Shown here: positions 44,245 through 53,462 of the stretch, one piece after another
How positions within the stretch are numbered: position 1 is the stretch's first letter
Layout: each line of letters opens with the position of its first letter
Source: Caballeronia arvi
GTDB taxonomy: Bacteria > Pseudomonadota > Gammaproteobacteria > Burkholderiales > Burkholderiaceae
Length of the DNA stretch: 64,000 nt
Assembly (NCBI RefSeq): GCF_001544695.2
Contig: NZ_FCOM02000016.1
Coordinates: 62,001-126,000, forward strand
Direction of reading: 5' to 3'
Translations under genes and position numbers: made by a program
The notes under the pieces: model-generated
Seen by the model: only the letters and a program-made list of their open reading frames with translations
Database searches by the model: none
What the model was told of the DNA's origin: nothing

Positions 44245-44969
44245 TGCGCGGACGTCTCTATGGCCTGGGCGTCGGTCCTGGCGATCCGGAGCTGATCACC
44301 GTGAAGGCGTTGCGGCTTCTGAAGGCCGCGCGCGTGGTCGCCTATTTCGTCGCGAAGGGCAAGAAGGGCAATGCGTTCGGCATCATCGAATCGCATCTCG
44401 ACGATGCGCAGACGCGCCTGCCGCTCGTCTATCCGGTGACGACCGAAGCGCTGGAACCGCCGCTGTGCTACGAGACGATCATCAGCGCGTTCTACGATGA
44501 AGCCGCGCTCACGATCTCCGGCCATCTCGAAGCCGGCCGCGATGTCGCCGTGATCTGCGAAGGCGATCCGTTCTTCTATGGCTCGTACATGTATCTGCAC
44601 GATCGACTCGCCGCGCGCTTCGATGCGCATGTCGTGCCCGGCGTGTGCTCGATGCTCGGCGGCGTCGCGGTGCTCGGCGTGCCGTTGGTGTATCGCAATC
44701 AGAGCTTGTCGGTGCTGTCGGGCGTGTTGCCGGAAGATGAACTGACGCAACGGCTCGAAGCGGCGGATGCGGCCGTCATCATGAAGCTCGGACGCAACTT
44801 CGAGAAAGTGCGGCGCGTGCTCGGCAAGCTGGGGCTCGACGATCGCGCGCTGTATGTCGAACGCGCGACGATGGCGAATCAGCGCATCGTGCCGCTCGAT
44901 GAAGTCGATCCGATGGCGTCGCCGTACTTTTCATTGCTCGTCGTGCCGGGGAAGAAATGGCGGGCTTGA
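44241..44969 (+). CDS. cobI: Precorrin-2 C20-methyltransferase
   Basis: 242-residue SAM methyltransferase that methylates C-20 of precorrin-2, the entry to the corrin branch. It begins MMRGRLYGLGVGPGDPELITVKALRLL. VICEGDPFFYGSYMYLHDRLA and VVPGVCSMLGGVAVLGVPLVYRNQSLSVLSG are conserved CobI blocks. The ribosome site GGAGG lies 8 bases before the ATG, inside cobH. It overlaps cobH by 4 and cobJ by 13 bases. Confidence 0.95.
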   Translation: MMRGRLYGLGVGPGDPELITVKALRLLKAARVVAYFVAKGKKGNAFGIIESHLDDAQTRLPLVYPVTTEALEPPLCYETIISAFYDEAALTISGHLEAGRDVAVICEGDPFFYGSYMYLHDRLAARFDAHVVPGVCSMLGGVAVLGVPLVYRNQSLSVLSGVLPEDELTQRLEAADAAVIMKLGRNFEKVRRVLGKLGLDDRALYVERATMANQRIVPLDEVDPMASPYFSLLVVPGKKWRA

Positions 44970-46585
44970 GTGCTTCGTTGGCCATCGTGGTATTGGGTTC
45001 CGGCGCGCTCGATACCGCGCGGCGCATTCAATCGCGGTTTCCCGAATCGCGCGTGCATGGTCTCGCTCATCGCGTGATCGCGGACGTCGCGTATGACGAT
45101 TTCGGCGCGCACATGCGCGAGTTGTATCGCGCGGGCGTGCCGATCGTCGCGCTGTGTTCCGCGGGCATTGTGATTCGCGCGCTTGCGTCCGCTCTCGCCG
45201 ACAAGGGTGCCGAACCACCCGTGCTCGCCATTGCGCAGGATGGCAGCGCGGTCGTGCCGCTGCTCGGCGGAACGAGCGGCGTGAATGCTTTGGCACGTGA
45301 GATCGGCACCGCGCTCGACGTCGCGCCTGCGATCACGACGAGCGGTGAATTGCGCTTCGGTCAGTGCCTGCTCGCGCCGCCCGAAGGTTATGCGCTTGCG
45401 GATATCGAGCAAGGCAAGCGCTTCGTGTCCGATCTGCTTGCGGGAGAAACGACGCGCATCGAAGGCGATGCGCCCTGGCTCGACGCAGCCGCCTTGCCCC
45501 TCGCCGACGATGCGCGTCTCGCCGTGCGCATCACGCCGCTCGCGGTCAACGATGAACACAGTCTCGTGATTCATCCGCGCTGCGTGCTTGCGTGGATCGA
45601 AAACGATATCGATGTCGCGGAACGTGTGCGAATCGCTTTGCGCGAACGCGGGTTATCGCCGCTTGCTCTTGCAGCGCTGATAGCGCCAATGCATCTGATG
45701 ACGTCCCAATCGCTCGCAGATGCCGCGCGTGCTCTCGATGTGCCGCTGCGCTTTTCCGACGCTGCACCGACAGACATCAACGGCATTGCATTGCAGGTAC
45801 ACGATGCACCCGTCGATGCGCAATCGATCGGCCGTGCACGCGGCACGCTGACTGTGATCGGACTCGGCCCCGGCAGCGCGGAGCTGATGACGCCTGCCGC
45901 GCGTGCCGCGCTCATCGCCGCCGAAGACGTGCTCGGCTATGAAACCTATGTGCGAATGGCGGGCCCGTTCCGCGACGATCAACGCGTGCACATCACCGAC
46001 AACCGCGAGGAATTGCAGCGCGCGCGTCACGCGTTCGAACTGGCGAGCGAAGGGCGGCGCGTGGTCGTGGTGTCGTCGGGCGATCCGGGCGTCTTCGCGA
46101 TGGCCGCAGCCGTGCTCGAAGCGCTCGACGACGGATACGCAGCGCATCCCGAATGGCGCGCGGTGAAACTCGCGATCGTGCCGGGCGTATCGGCATCGCT
46201 CGCAACTGCCGCCCGCGCGGGTGCGCCGCTGGGTCATGATTTTTGCGTGCTGTCGTTGTCGGATAACCTGAAGCCGTGGAGCGTCATCGAGCAGCGCATC
46301 GCGCATGCCTGTGAAGCCGATCTGGCGATGGCGTTCTATAACCCGCTTTCGAAGGCGCGGCCATGGCAGTTCGATCGTGCGATCGAGATCGTGCGTCGGT
46401 ATCGGAGTGCGGAGACGCCCGTTGTTCTGGGAAGGGATATCGGGCGTCCGGCCGAGGCGTTGCGCGTGGTGAAGCTGAGCGAACTGAAGTGCGATCTCGT
46501 CGATATGCGGACGATGGTGATCGTAGGATCGTCGACGACGCGCGTCGTGGGCGACTGGGTTTATACGCCGCGGTGGTATGAGTAG
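44957..46585 (+). CDS. cobJ: CbiG-like / precorrin-3B C17-methyltransferase (CobJ) fusion
   Basis: 542-residue two-part enzyme. The N-terminal half (1-290) is CbiG-like, with VALCSAGIVIRALASALADKG (about 60-80) and PLLGGTSGVNALAREIG; this family opens the lactone or removes C2 in the anaerobic route. The C-terminal half (about 295-542) is CobJ/CbiH: TLTVIGLGPGSAELMTPAARAAL, VVVSSGDPGVFAMAAAVLEAL, PGVSASLATAARAGAPLGHDFCVLSLSDNLKPW, and AFYNPLSKARPWQFDRA. The fusion joins neighbouring steps. It ends 25 bases inside the convergent chelatase VWA gene. Confidence 0.94.
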   Translation: MAGLSASLAIVVLGSGALDTARRIQSRFPESRVHGLAHRVIADVAYDDFGAHMRELYRAGVPIVALCSAGIVIRALASALADKGAEPPVLAIAQDGSAVVPLLGGTSGVNALAREIGTALDVAPAITTSGELRFGQCLLAPPEGYALADIEQGKRFVSDLLAGETTRIEGDAPWLDAAALPLADDARLAVRITPLAVNDEHSLVIHPRCVLAWIENDIDVAERVRIALRERGLSPLALAALIAPMHLMTSQSLADAARALDVPLRFSDAAPTDINGIALQVHDAPVDAQSIGRARGTLTVIGLGPGSAELMTPAARAALIAAEDVLGYETYVRMAGPFRDDQRVHITDNREELQRARHAFELASEGRRVVVVSSGDPGVFAMAAAVLEALDDGYAAHPEWRAVKLAIVPGVSASLATAARAGAPLGHDFCVLSLSDNLKPWSVIEQRIAHACEADLAMAFYNPLSKARPWQFDRAIEIVRRYRSAETPVVLGRDIGRPAEALRVVKLSELKCDLVDMRTMVIVGSSTTRVVGDWVYTPRWYE

Positions 46586-47265
46586 GCCAGTGCGTCTTCG
46601 GCGGTGACGTATTGCGCGTTCCAGTCGTTGGCGAGGACCTCGCCGCGTCCTGCCCGTATCGCGCCCTCTTCAAAATCCACCACAACGATCTCATCCGCCG
46701 ATGAAGGCGCGTCGGGCTTTTCATTCGTGCGCCCATCGGTCAGCACCCACAAGCAGCGCTTCTGCGAAGGTCTGCGCCTCGCCGCGCGCGTCAGCACCGT
46801 TTGCGCACGCGCGAGTCCAAGCGCGAGCGGCGTTCCCCCGCCGCCTCCGATCGGCGCAACCCAACGCTCATTGAACCAGTGCGCCGCGCCCGGCTGACGA
46901 CGCACCTCCGCACGCCCGCCGCCGAAACACACGAGCGCGATCTCCGCACGCTCGCGATACGCCCGATCGAACAGCGCGACGAGCATCCCCTTCGCGCGCG
47001 CAAGCCGTTCGCCAGCGAGCATCGAGCCGGAACAATCGAGCACGAAGCAATGCAGTCGAGCGCCCTCGCCCTGCGTGCGCCGATAGCGCAGATGCCGCGC
47101 ATCGAGAGACGCGGCGCGCTTCGCCCCCAAGGTCGCCATCCAGTCGATGGATGCGCTGAGTTCGCCCTCGCGCGCGGCGAAACGGCCCTTCGCACGCGCT
47201 TCGTTCCATCGAAGGCGATGCCTTGCATCGAAGGCATCCGCGTCGCGCCTTCGATGGCTCAGGCT
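46561..47265 (-). CDS. chlD: VWA (ChlD-like) module of the cobalt chelatase, read by -1 frameshift from the ATPase gene
   Basis: 234-residue von Willebrand A segment in the -1 frame relative to the ATPase gene upstream. The MIDAS metal site is complete: LDCSGSM (about 75-82), GGGGTPLALG and LTDGRTNE. A basic linker (RRRDADAFDARHRLRWNEAR) leads into it. There is no ATG or GTG near the junction; only a remote TTG at 47337 inside the ATPase gene or a CTG overlapping its stop could start it. With frameshifting at 47265-47271 the product would be a 564-residue ATPase-VWA protein, the medium-type subunit that works with CobN. It ends 25 bases inside convergent cobJ. Confidence 0.85.
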   Translation of the reverse strand, partial: SLSHRRRDADAFDARHRLRWNEARAKGRFAAREGELSASIDWMATLGAKRAASLDARHLRYRRTQGEGARLHCFVLDCSGSMLAGERLARAKGMLVALFDRAYRERAEIALVCFGGGRAEVRRQPGAAHWFNERWVAPIGGGGGTPLALGLARAQTVLTRAARRRPSQKRCLWVLTDGRTNEKPDAPSSADEIVVVDFEEGAIRAGRGEVLANDWNAQYVTAEDALAYSYHRGV

Positions 47266-47289
47266 TTTTTTGCGGCGAGCGGCCTCACT
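47206..47289 (-). promoter_or_regulatory. Programmed -1 ribosomal frameshift signal in the chelatase gene
   Basis: On the minus strand, in order: an SD-like AGTGAGG (47289-47283); an 11-base gap; seven A residues (47271-47265) placed A-AAA-AAA relative to the zero-frame codons GCA AAA AAA; a 7-base spacer that contains the zero-frame TGA (47259-47261); then a perfect 12-bp stem (47257-47246 with 47217-47206). The 12-bp stem is topped by a second perfect 7-bp stem (47237-47231 with 47224-47218) and an 8-base bulge. All parts have the spacing of known signals such as dnaX. Slippage moves ribosomes into the VWA frame. Confidence 0.85.
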
Positions 47290-48254
47290 TGCTTGACCTT
47301 CGCGGTTCCCGTCGGCTCGGGCGGCACATAGCCCCAATCCGCTTCGCCCTTGTCCGCATCGCGCGGCATCGGATCGTGCGCGCGTTGCGCTTGCGAAGGC
47401 GCTTGCGCTTCATGCCGCCGATGCTTCAGCACCGCATCGGCGACACGTTCGACATGCGTCACCGCGACATTCGATGCGCCTTCCAGCGCAGCCAAAGCCC
47501 GCGCCGCACGCAACATCACGATATCCGCACGCAGGCCATCGACATGCGCCTCGATGCAAAGCTCGCTCACGCGCGCATGAACGGCATCGTCGAAAGCGAA
47601 TGCGGACAACGACGCGCGCGCCGCGTGAATGCGCTCGCCCAGCGACGCCAGTTCGCTCTCATGCTGCACGCGAAACGCATCGGGATCGGCGTCGAATGCG
47701 AGGCGCGCCTTCACGATGCGTTGCCGCACGTCCGCATCGAAACAATTGCTCATCTCAACGGCGAGGCCGAAGCGATCCAGCAATTGCGGACGCAACTCGC
47801 CTTCTTCCGGATTCATCGTGCCGATCAATACGAAGCGCGCATCATGCCGATGCGATATGCCGTCGCGCTCGATGATGTTCACGCCGCTCGCCGCCACATC
47901 GAGCAACTGATCGACGAGCGGATTCGGCAGCAGATTGACCTCATCGACATAGAGCACACCGAGATGCGCCCTCGCAAGCAGGCCCGGAGAAAACTGCACG
48001 CCACCATCGCGCAGGGCGCTTTGAATATCGAGCGTGCCGATCAACTGTTCCTCGCTCGCGCCGAGCGGCAAGGTCACGAGTTGTCCCTCGGGCAGCAACT
48101 CGGCGAGCGCGCGCGCCGCCGTCGACTTCGCCGTGCCGCGCGGACCGCTGACGAGCACGCCGCCGATGGAAGGATCGACTGCCGCGAGCAAAAGCGCCTG
48201 CTGCAAGGGCTGTTGCGCAACGAGCGCCGGGAAGGGAAACACCGGAGATGACAT
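47259..48254 (-). CDS. chlI: ChlI-like AAA+ ATPase of the cobalt chelatase (zero-frame product)
   Basis: 331-residue MoxR/ChlI-type ATPase. ATG 48254 gives MSSPVFPFPALVAQQPLQQALLLAAVD. Walker A is GPRGTAKST (about 38-46) and Walker B is LGVLYVDEVNLLPN. The sensor block LIGTMNPEEGELRPQLLDRFGL is the ChlI/BchI signature. A Pro-rich tail ends RPLAAKKA and stops within a frameshift signal. It starts 15 bases after cobN. Non-shifted ribosomes make this small subunit; shifted ones make the ATPase-VWA protein. It supplies ATP-driven assembly for cobalt insertion into hydrogenobyrinate diamide. Confidence 0.92.
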   Translation of the reverse strand: MSSPVFPFPALVAQQPLQQALLLAAVDPSIGGVLVSGPRGTAKSTAARALAELLPEGQLVTLPLGASEEQLIGTLDIQSALRDGGVQFSPGLLARAHLGVLYVDEVNLLPNPLVDQLLDVAASGVNIIERDGISHRHDARFVLIGTMNPEEGELRPQLLDRFGLAVEMSNCFDADVRQRIVKARLAFDADPDAFRVQHESELASLGERIHAARASLSAFAFDDAVHARVSELCIEAHVDGLRADIVMLRAARALAALEGASNVAVTHVERVADAVLKHRRHEAQAPSQAQRAHDPMPRDADKGEADWGYVPPEPTGTAKVKQVRPLAAKKA

Positions 48255-48268
48255 AGATTCGTTCAAGA

Positions 48269-51200
48269 CTATCGGCCTTCGATTCGCTGTTCGACATCGA
48301 GCAGATGATGTTCGACCTGCTCGCGATAACCGGCGGGTTGCTGCCACAAGCCGCGCTCCATCGCTTCGAGCAGGCGCTCGCAGATCGATTGCAGCGCATG
48401 CGGATTGTGTTCGGCGATGAACTCGCGCGTGCCGGCATCGTTCACATAGGCATCGGTGACGAGCGCGTACTGATGATCCGATACGACGCGCGCGGTCGCA
48501 TCGTAACCAAACAGATAATCGACAGTCGCCGCAAGCTCCGATGCACCTTTATAGCCGTGTCGCTTCACGCCATCGATCCACTTCGGATTCACGACGCGCG
48601 CCCGCACCACGCGCGCGATCTCCTCGTTCAAGGTGCGCACGCGCGGCGCGGCGGGATTGCTGTGATCCGCGTTATAAGTCTGCGGCTGCACGCCCGACAG
48701 ATAGCGCACGGCAGCGACCATGCCGCCCTGAAACTGGTGATAGTCATTCGAATCGAGCAGATCGTGCTCGCGGTTGTCCTGATTCTGCAGCACCACATCG
48801 AGCGTCGATAGCCGCGTGCCGAAGCTCGCGCGTGCTTCCTCGCCATCGCCGGACTGCGAATACGCATAACCACCCGTGCTTTGATAGGCGGCGGACAGAT
48901 CGGCATCGGTCTGCCATTGCTTCGCGTCGATGAGTTCCTGCAAGCCCGCGCCGTATGCGCCCGGCTTCGTGCTGAACACGCGCCAGCCTGCGCGGCGCCG
49001 CGCTTCCTTTGCATCGATGCCGCGTGCGATGAGTTCATCGCGTTCGCGAAGAATGCGCGCGCGGATCGGGTTGATGTCGGCGGGCTCGTCGTCGAGTTCG
49101 GCGATGGCTTGCACGGCGGCGTCGAAGAGATGCATGAGATTCGCAAACGCATCGCGAAAGAAGCCCGATACACGCAGCGTGACGTCGATGCGCGGCCGGT
49201 TGAAAATCGAAATCGGCAGGATCTCGAAGTCGGTCACGCGATGGCTGCCCGCCGCCCATTTCGGCCGCACGCCGATCAGCGCGAAAGCCTGTGCGATATC
49301 GTCGCCGCCGGTGCGCATCGTCGCCGTGCCCCACACGGACAAGCCGATTGCGCGCGGAAAGTCGCCGTGATCCTGCACATGACGTTCGACCAGCGCATGC
49401 GCCGATTTGACGCCGAGCGACCAGGCCGCTTGCGTCGGCAATGCGCGCGTATCGACGGAATAGAAGTTGCGTCCCGTGGGCAATACATCGGGCCTGCCGC
49501 GCGATGGCGAGCCGCTCGGTCCCGGCGGCACGAAACGTCCTTCGAGACCGCGTTTGAGCTGCATCAACTCTTGTGGTCCGCACGCATCGAGCCGCGCAAG
49601 CACATCGCCGCGCAGGCGTTCGAGCACGAGCGCTGCGTGCGGGCCGGGCGCGACTGCATCATCGTCGGACAGCAGTTGCATCGCGAGCGATTCGAGGCGC
49701 TCGCGCGTATCGCCGTGATGACGCCAGGGCGCATCGATGACATCGACGAGTGCTTGCGGACGCGGCCCGCTCCACGGCGCGGCCCAGTCGGCGTCGAGCG
49801 GATCGAAGCTATCGGGAAGTTGCAGATCGCGCGCGATTGCGGCAATGAGACTCGCGTTCGCGCCCTGCCCGTCGCCGATCGGAAAGCGGCCGAGCGCCAG
49901 CAGCGTGTCGCGTCGTTGCACACCTTGCGGCGAGATGCCGAAGACATGCAACCCGTCGCGTATCTGCGCTTCCTTCAGCTCGCAAAGATAGGCATCGGCG
50001 CGCGTGAGCAGCGTGTCTTCACCGGCGACATCGCGCGGCGCATCGAGCCCGAGCTCTTCATGCAGCCTGTTCTCTACGATGTTCTCGAGAATCGACTTGC
50101 GCAACAGCTTCGCGCGGCGCGCATCGACCATCAGCGCTTCGTAGTATTCGTCGACCTGACGCTCGAGATCCTGCAACGGCCCATAGTTCTCGGCGCGCGT
50201 GAGCGGCGGCATCAGATGATCGATGATCACCGCCTGCGCCCGGCGCTTCGCCTGACTGCCTTCGCCGGGATCGTTGACGATGAACGGATAGAGATGCGGC
50301 ATCGGCCCGAGAATCGCATCGGGCCAGCACGACGACGACAGCGCGACGCTCTTGCCCGGCAGCCATTCCAGATTGCCGTGCTTGCCGACATGCACGAGCG
50401 CGTCCGCTTCGAAGCGCAGACGCAGCCAGAAATAGAACGCGAGATACGAATGCGGCGGAACGAGCTCTGCGTCGTGATAGCTCGCGTAATCGTTGCGCTC
50501 GCGCGAGCGCGAAGGCTGAATGCCGACGAAGACTTCACCGCAGCGATAACCCGCGATCATGAAGCGGCCGCGTCGCACCGTCGGGTCGTCTTCGGGCGCG
50601 CCCCAGGTCTTCTCCAATGCGATGCGCGCATCGGCGGGAAGCTTGCGATACGCATCGAGATAGTCATCGAGCGAAAGGCTCTGCAACGCGGGACGCAGAT
50701 CGCGCACGACGGGATCGTTGGTCACGCCTTCGGTCAGCGCGGCGATGAGCGCATCGCCGTTCGCGGGTATGTCGCCGACGCGATAACCTTCGCCATCGAG
50801 CATCGACAGAATGCCGATGGCCGATGCGGGCGTGTCGAGACCCACGCCATTGCCGATGCGCCCTTCGCTCGCCGGATAGTTCGCGAGCACGAGCGCGATG
50901 CGCTTCTGCGCATTCGGCTTGCGACGCAGCGCACACCAGCGGCGGCTCAGTTCCGCGACGAAACGTACGCGCTCCGCATCGGCCTGATAGCGCACGACAT
51001 CCACCTGCGTGTGCTTGCAGTAGTAAGCGAGTCCCTTGAAGCTCACCGCGCGCGTGATGATGCGGCCATCGACTTCGGGCAACGCGACATGCATGGCGAC
51101 GTCGCGTGAATTCAGGCCGTGATTGTCCTTGAGCCAGTCGTCACGATTGCCGCCGCTCAGAATGACTTGCAGCACGGGCGCATCGCCCGCGACTTCGAAT

Positions 51201-52039
51201 GCCTCGTCGTCGCCGATCACGCTCGCGGCAAAGGCTGTCGTGTTCAATACGAGCGACGCATGATGCTCCGCGCACAAACGCCCGACCACTTCGCGGCTCA
51301 CGCTTTCCTTCAGCGATGAAATCGCGATCGGCAGCGGATTCATGCCTTCTTTTTCGAGCGCTTCGATGAGCGCATCGAATACCGCCGTGTTGCCCGATTG
51401 CAGATGCGCGCGATAAAACAGCATGCCGACGACGGGCGCGCCTTTCGTCCAGCGCGCCTGCCAGTCATCGATGACCGCGATATCGCGCTCGGGATGATAG
51501 ATCGCGACAGCAGGCAGCGGACTCGGCGCTTGCGGCTCGCGTCCGAAGCCGAATGCGCGATGCGCGATGCTGCGCAGAAATTCCTCCGCATTGCGCGCGC
51601 CGCCTTCACGCAGATAGCGCGACAACTCGCGGCAGAACTGCGCGTCCGCGGTGCTCTTGACCGTCAGGTTCGGGTCTTCCGTGAGATCGCCCGAGAACAT
51701 CGCGAGCAACTGCTTTTCCTGCTTCGCCAGCGCGACGAGCCGCTCGATGCCGTAAGGCCAGTACGATTCGCCGCCGAGATGATCGACGATCACGACCTTC
51801 GCATGACGCAATACATCGTCGATATAAAAATCGACGGACGCCGGTTGCCGCAGAAACGCTTGATTCGCGAGCCGCACTTCGGGAAAGCCCGCTTCGAGAC
51901 GCGGAAATACGCTCGCCAGCAGCGCAAGCGTCGTGTCGGCGGAACTGAGCACGACGATCGGCGCGCGCGTCTGATCGATGCGCATGACGCCCTGTGCATC
52001 GTCGACGAAGCCTCCCGGTGTCGTGCGAAGCAGATGCAT
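48269..52039 (-). CDS. cobN: Cobaltochelatase large subunit CobN
   Basis: 1256-residue corrin-binding subunit that inserts Co2+ into hydrogenobyrinic acid a,c-diamide. ATG 52039 (MHLLRTTPGGFVDDAQGV) is the usual CobN start; the frame stays open 41 codons upstream into the end of cobW but with non-conserved residues. Landmarks are DHLGGESYWPYGIERLVALA (about 90-110), GMLFYRAHLQSGNTAVFDALIEAL, HVGKHGNLEWLPGKSVALSS and FSTKPGAYGAGLQELIDAKQW. It starts 2 bases after cobW and is followed by chlI after 15. The order cobW-cobN-chlID is under the second cobalamin riboswitch. Confidence 0.96.
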   Translation of the reverse strand: MHLLRTTPGGFVDDAQGVMRIDQTRAPIVVLSSADTTLALLASVFPRLEAGFPEVRLANQAFLRQPASVDFYIDDVLRHAKVVIVDHLGGESYWPYGIERLVALAKQEKQLLAMFSGDLTEDPNLTVKSTADAQFCRELSRYLREGGARNAEEFLRSIAHRAFGFGREPQAPSPLPAVAIYHPERDIAVIDDWQARWTKGAPVVGMLFYRAHLQSGNTAVFDALIEALEKEGMNPLPIAISSLKESVSREVVGRLCAEHHASLVLNTTAFAASVIGDDEAFEVAGDAPVLQVILSGGNRDDWLKDNHGLNSRDVAMHVALPEVDGRIITRAVSFKGLAYYCKHTQVDVVRYQADAERVRFVAELSRRWCALRRKPNAQKRIALVLANYPASEGRIGNGVGLDTPASAIGILSMLDGEGYRVGDIPANGDALIAALTEGVTNDPVVRDLRPALQSLSLDDYLDAYRKLPADARIALEKTWGAPEDDPTVRRGRFMIAGYRCGEVFVGIQPSRSRERNDYASYHDAELVPPHSYLAFYFWLRLRFEADALVHVGKHGNLEWLPGKSVALSSSCWPDAILGPMPHLYPFIVNDPGEGSQAKRRAQAVIIDHLMPPLTRAENYGPLQDLERQVDEYYEALMVDARRAKLLRKSILENIVENRLHEELGLDAPRDVAGEDTLLTRADAYLCELKEAQIRDGLHVFGISPQGVQRRDTLLALGRFPIGDGQGANASLIAAIARDLQLPDSFDPLDADWAAPWSGPRPQALVDVIDAPWRHHGDTRERLESLAMQLLSDDDAVAPGPHAALVLERLRGDVLARLDACGPQELMQLKRGLEGRFVPPGPSGSPSRGRPDVLPTGRNFYSVDTRALPTQAAWSLGVKSAHALVERHVQDHGDFPRAIGLSVWGTATMRTGGDDIAQAFALIGVRPKWAAGSHRVTDFEILPISIFNRPRIDVTLRVSGFFRDAFANLMHLFDAAVQAIAELDDEPADINPIRARILRERDELIARGIDAKEARRRAGWRVFSTKPGAYGAGLQELIDAKQWQTDADLSAAYQSTGGYAYSQSGDGEEARASFGTRLSTLDVVLQNQDNREHDLLDSNDYHQFQGGMVAAVRYLSGVQPQTYNADHSNPAAPRVRTLNEEIARVVRARVVNPKWIDGVKRHGYKGASELAATVDYLFGYDATARVVSDHQYALVTDAYVNDAGTREFIAEHNPHALQSICERLLEAMERGLWQQPAGYREQVEHHLLDVEQRIEGR

Positions 52040-52041
52040 CG

Positions 52042-53127
52042 CTATGCCTGCACGGGCGCGTTCGCGAGCGCGGCGTCGAAAGCGCGTTGCAGCGTATCGC
52101 GTTCGAGATCTTCGCCGATCAGCACGAAGCGGCTTTGCGTCGTCGCTTCGTTTGCTTCCCAACGCCTGTCGAAGTAGCTATCGAAACGCCGTCCGACGCC
52201 TTGCACGACGAGCCGCATCGCAGAACCGGGCAACGCAGCGAAACCCTTCACGCGATAGATCGTGTGATGCTCGACGAGCGCATGCAGCGCCGCGATAGCC
52301 TGCTCGCGCGATTCGACGCTGCCCTGCACGACAACCGAATCGAACTCGTCATGGTGATGATCGGCGTGGCCTTCTTCATCGGGCGAGCCGTGATGATCGT
52401 GCCGCAAGTGAATCGTTTCTTCCGATGCCGATTCGAGGCCGAGCAGCGCATGCACATCGAGCTTGCCCATTTGCGCGGGCACGATCTTCACTTCGGCCGG
52501 AATCTCGGGGCGCACGAGCGCAACGACCTTTTGCAGCGCATCGGCGTCCATGAGATCGGTCTTGTTGACGATGACGAGATCCGCCGACGAAAGCTGATCC
52601 TCGAACAACTCATGCAGCGGCGATTCGTGATCGAGATTCGGATCGGCCTTGCGCTGCGCGTCCACCGCGACGGGGTTCGCCGCGAACTGGCCGCTCGCGG
52701 CAGCGGGGCCATCGACGACGGTCACGACCGCATCGACGGTAAAGGCGTTCTTGATCGAGGGCCAGTTGAACGCCTGCACGAGCGGCTTGGGCAGCGCGAG
52801 GCCCGACGTTTCGATCAACACGTGATCGATGCTCTCGCGCCGCTCGACGAGCTGCTCCATCACCGGATAGAACTCTTCCTGCACGGTGCAGCACAGGCAG
52901 CCATTCGCGAGTTCATAGAGATTGCGGTCTTTGGAACCGGCTTCGTCGTCGCAGCCGATGCCGCAACCCTTCAGGATTTCCCCGTCGATGCCGAGCTCGC
53001 CGAACTCGTTGACGATCACCGCGACACGCAAGCCTTGCGCGTTGGACAGGATATGCCGCATCAATGTGGTCTTGCCGCTGCCGAGAAAGCCGGTCACGAC
53101 CGTGACGGGGATCTTGCGGGTTTGCAT
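52042..53127 (-). CDS. cobW: CobW GTPase, cobalt/zinc metallochaperone
   Basis: 361-residue G3E GTPase. ATG 53127 begins MQTRKIPVTVVTGFLGSGKTTL, with Walker A at about 13-20. The metal-binding motif NGCLCCTVQEE (CxCC) is at about 77-87. Switch and base motifs are VLIETSGLALP and VIVNKTDLMD. A His-rich stretch HLRHDHHG then HADHHHDEF (about 245-270) may add metal sites. CobW supplies cobalt to CobN, and here the two genes are 2 bases apart. It is the first gene behind the second cobalamin riboswitch. Confidence 0.95.
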   Translation of the reverse strand: MQTRKIPVTVVTGFLGSGKTTLMRHILSNAQGLRVAVIVNEFGELGIDGEILKGCGIGCDDEAGSKDRNLYELANGCLCCTVQEEFYPVMEQLVERRESIDHVLIETSGLALPKPLVQAFNWPSIKNAFTVDAVVTVVDGPAAASGQFAANPVAVDAQRKADPNLDHESPLHELFEDQLSSADLVIVNKTDLMDADALQKVVALVRPEIPAEVKIVPAQMGKLDVHALLGLESASEETIHLRHDHHGSPDEEGHADHHHDEFDSVVVQGSVESREQAIAALHALVEHHTIYRVKGFAALPGSAMRLVVQGVGRRFDSYFDRRWEANEATTQSRFVLIGEDLERDTLQRAFDAALANAPVQA

Positions 53128-53267
53128 CGTAGCTCCGTGGCGGGTATGGCGTGCTTCGCGTCGCGCGCCGCGATCGATGGATCGGCTTCGCACGTCGACG
53201 AAAAAGTGATGCACGCTTCGATGGATCATGGACCGCGCCGCATCCCGCAGCATCGATCCGTTCTGAG

Positions 53268-53462
53268 AGTCTGGCCGGTATCCGGGCTGACGAAAAAGCC
53301 GCTTCGCCTTCCCGCGCCATTCATGCGCAGTGGCTTCGAAGCCGGCTTCCCGCACCTGCGATGAAAACATCGTACGTGCGGGGAATCGCTTACCGTTGCG
53401 GGAGCAGCGCAGGTTGGCGTCCGTTCGATTAGCCGTTTGGAACGCGCCCTGCTTCCCGTTTA
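53268..53462 (-). promoter_or_regulatory. Cobalamin riboswitch upstream of cobW-cobN-chlID
   Basis: Read on the minus strand from about 53462: GGGAAGCAGGGCGC, CCTGCGCTGCTCCCGCAACGG (53393-53413), a variable hairpin, GCCACTGCGC (near 53325-53335), GCGGGAAGGCGAAGC, and the closing AGCCCGGATACCGGCCAGAC at 53269-53288. This is the standard cobalamin riboswitch order. The distance from the closing box to the cobW ATG is about 140 bases. Repression by cobalamin is the expected effect. Confidence 0.93.

Noticed and set aside
47259..47271. The ATPase/VWA frame change as a sequencing error
   Set aside because: The zero-frame stop, the A-run, the upstream SD-like element and a perfect downstream double stem all fall at the right distances, which an error would not create.
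46561..47337. The chelatase VWA module as an independent gene starting at TTG 47337
   Set aside because: The first 24 residues lie inside the ATPase gene and look like shadow sequence; there is no ribosome site; the frameshift cassette explains the module better.
52040..52162. N-terminal extension of CobN into the end of cobW
   Set aside because: Arg-rich shadow residues; the conserved start MHLLRTTPGG is at 52039, two bases after the cobW stop.
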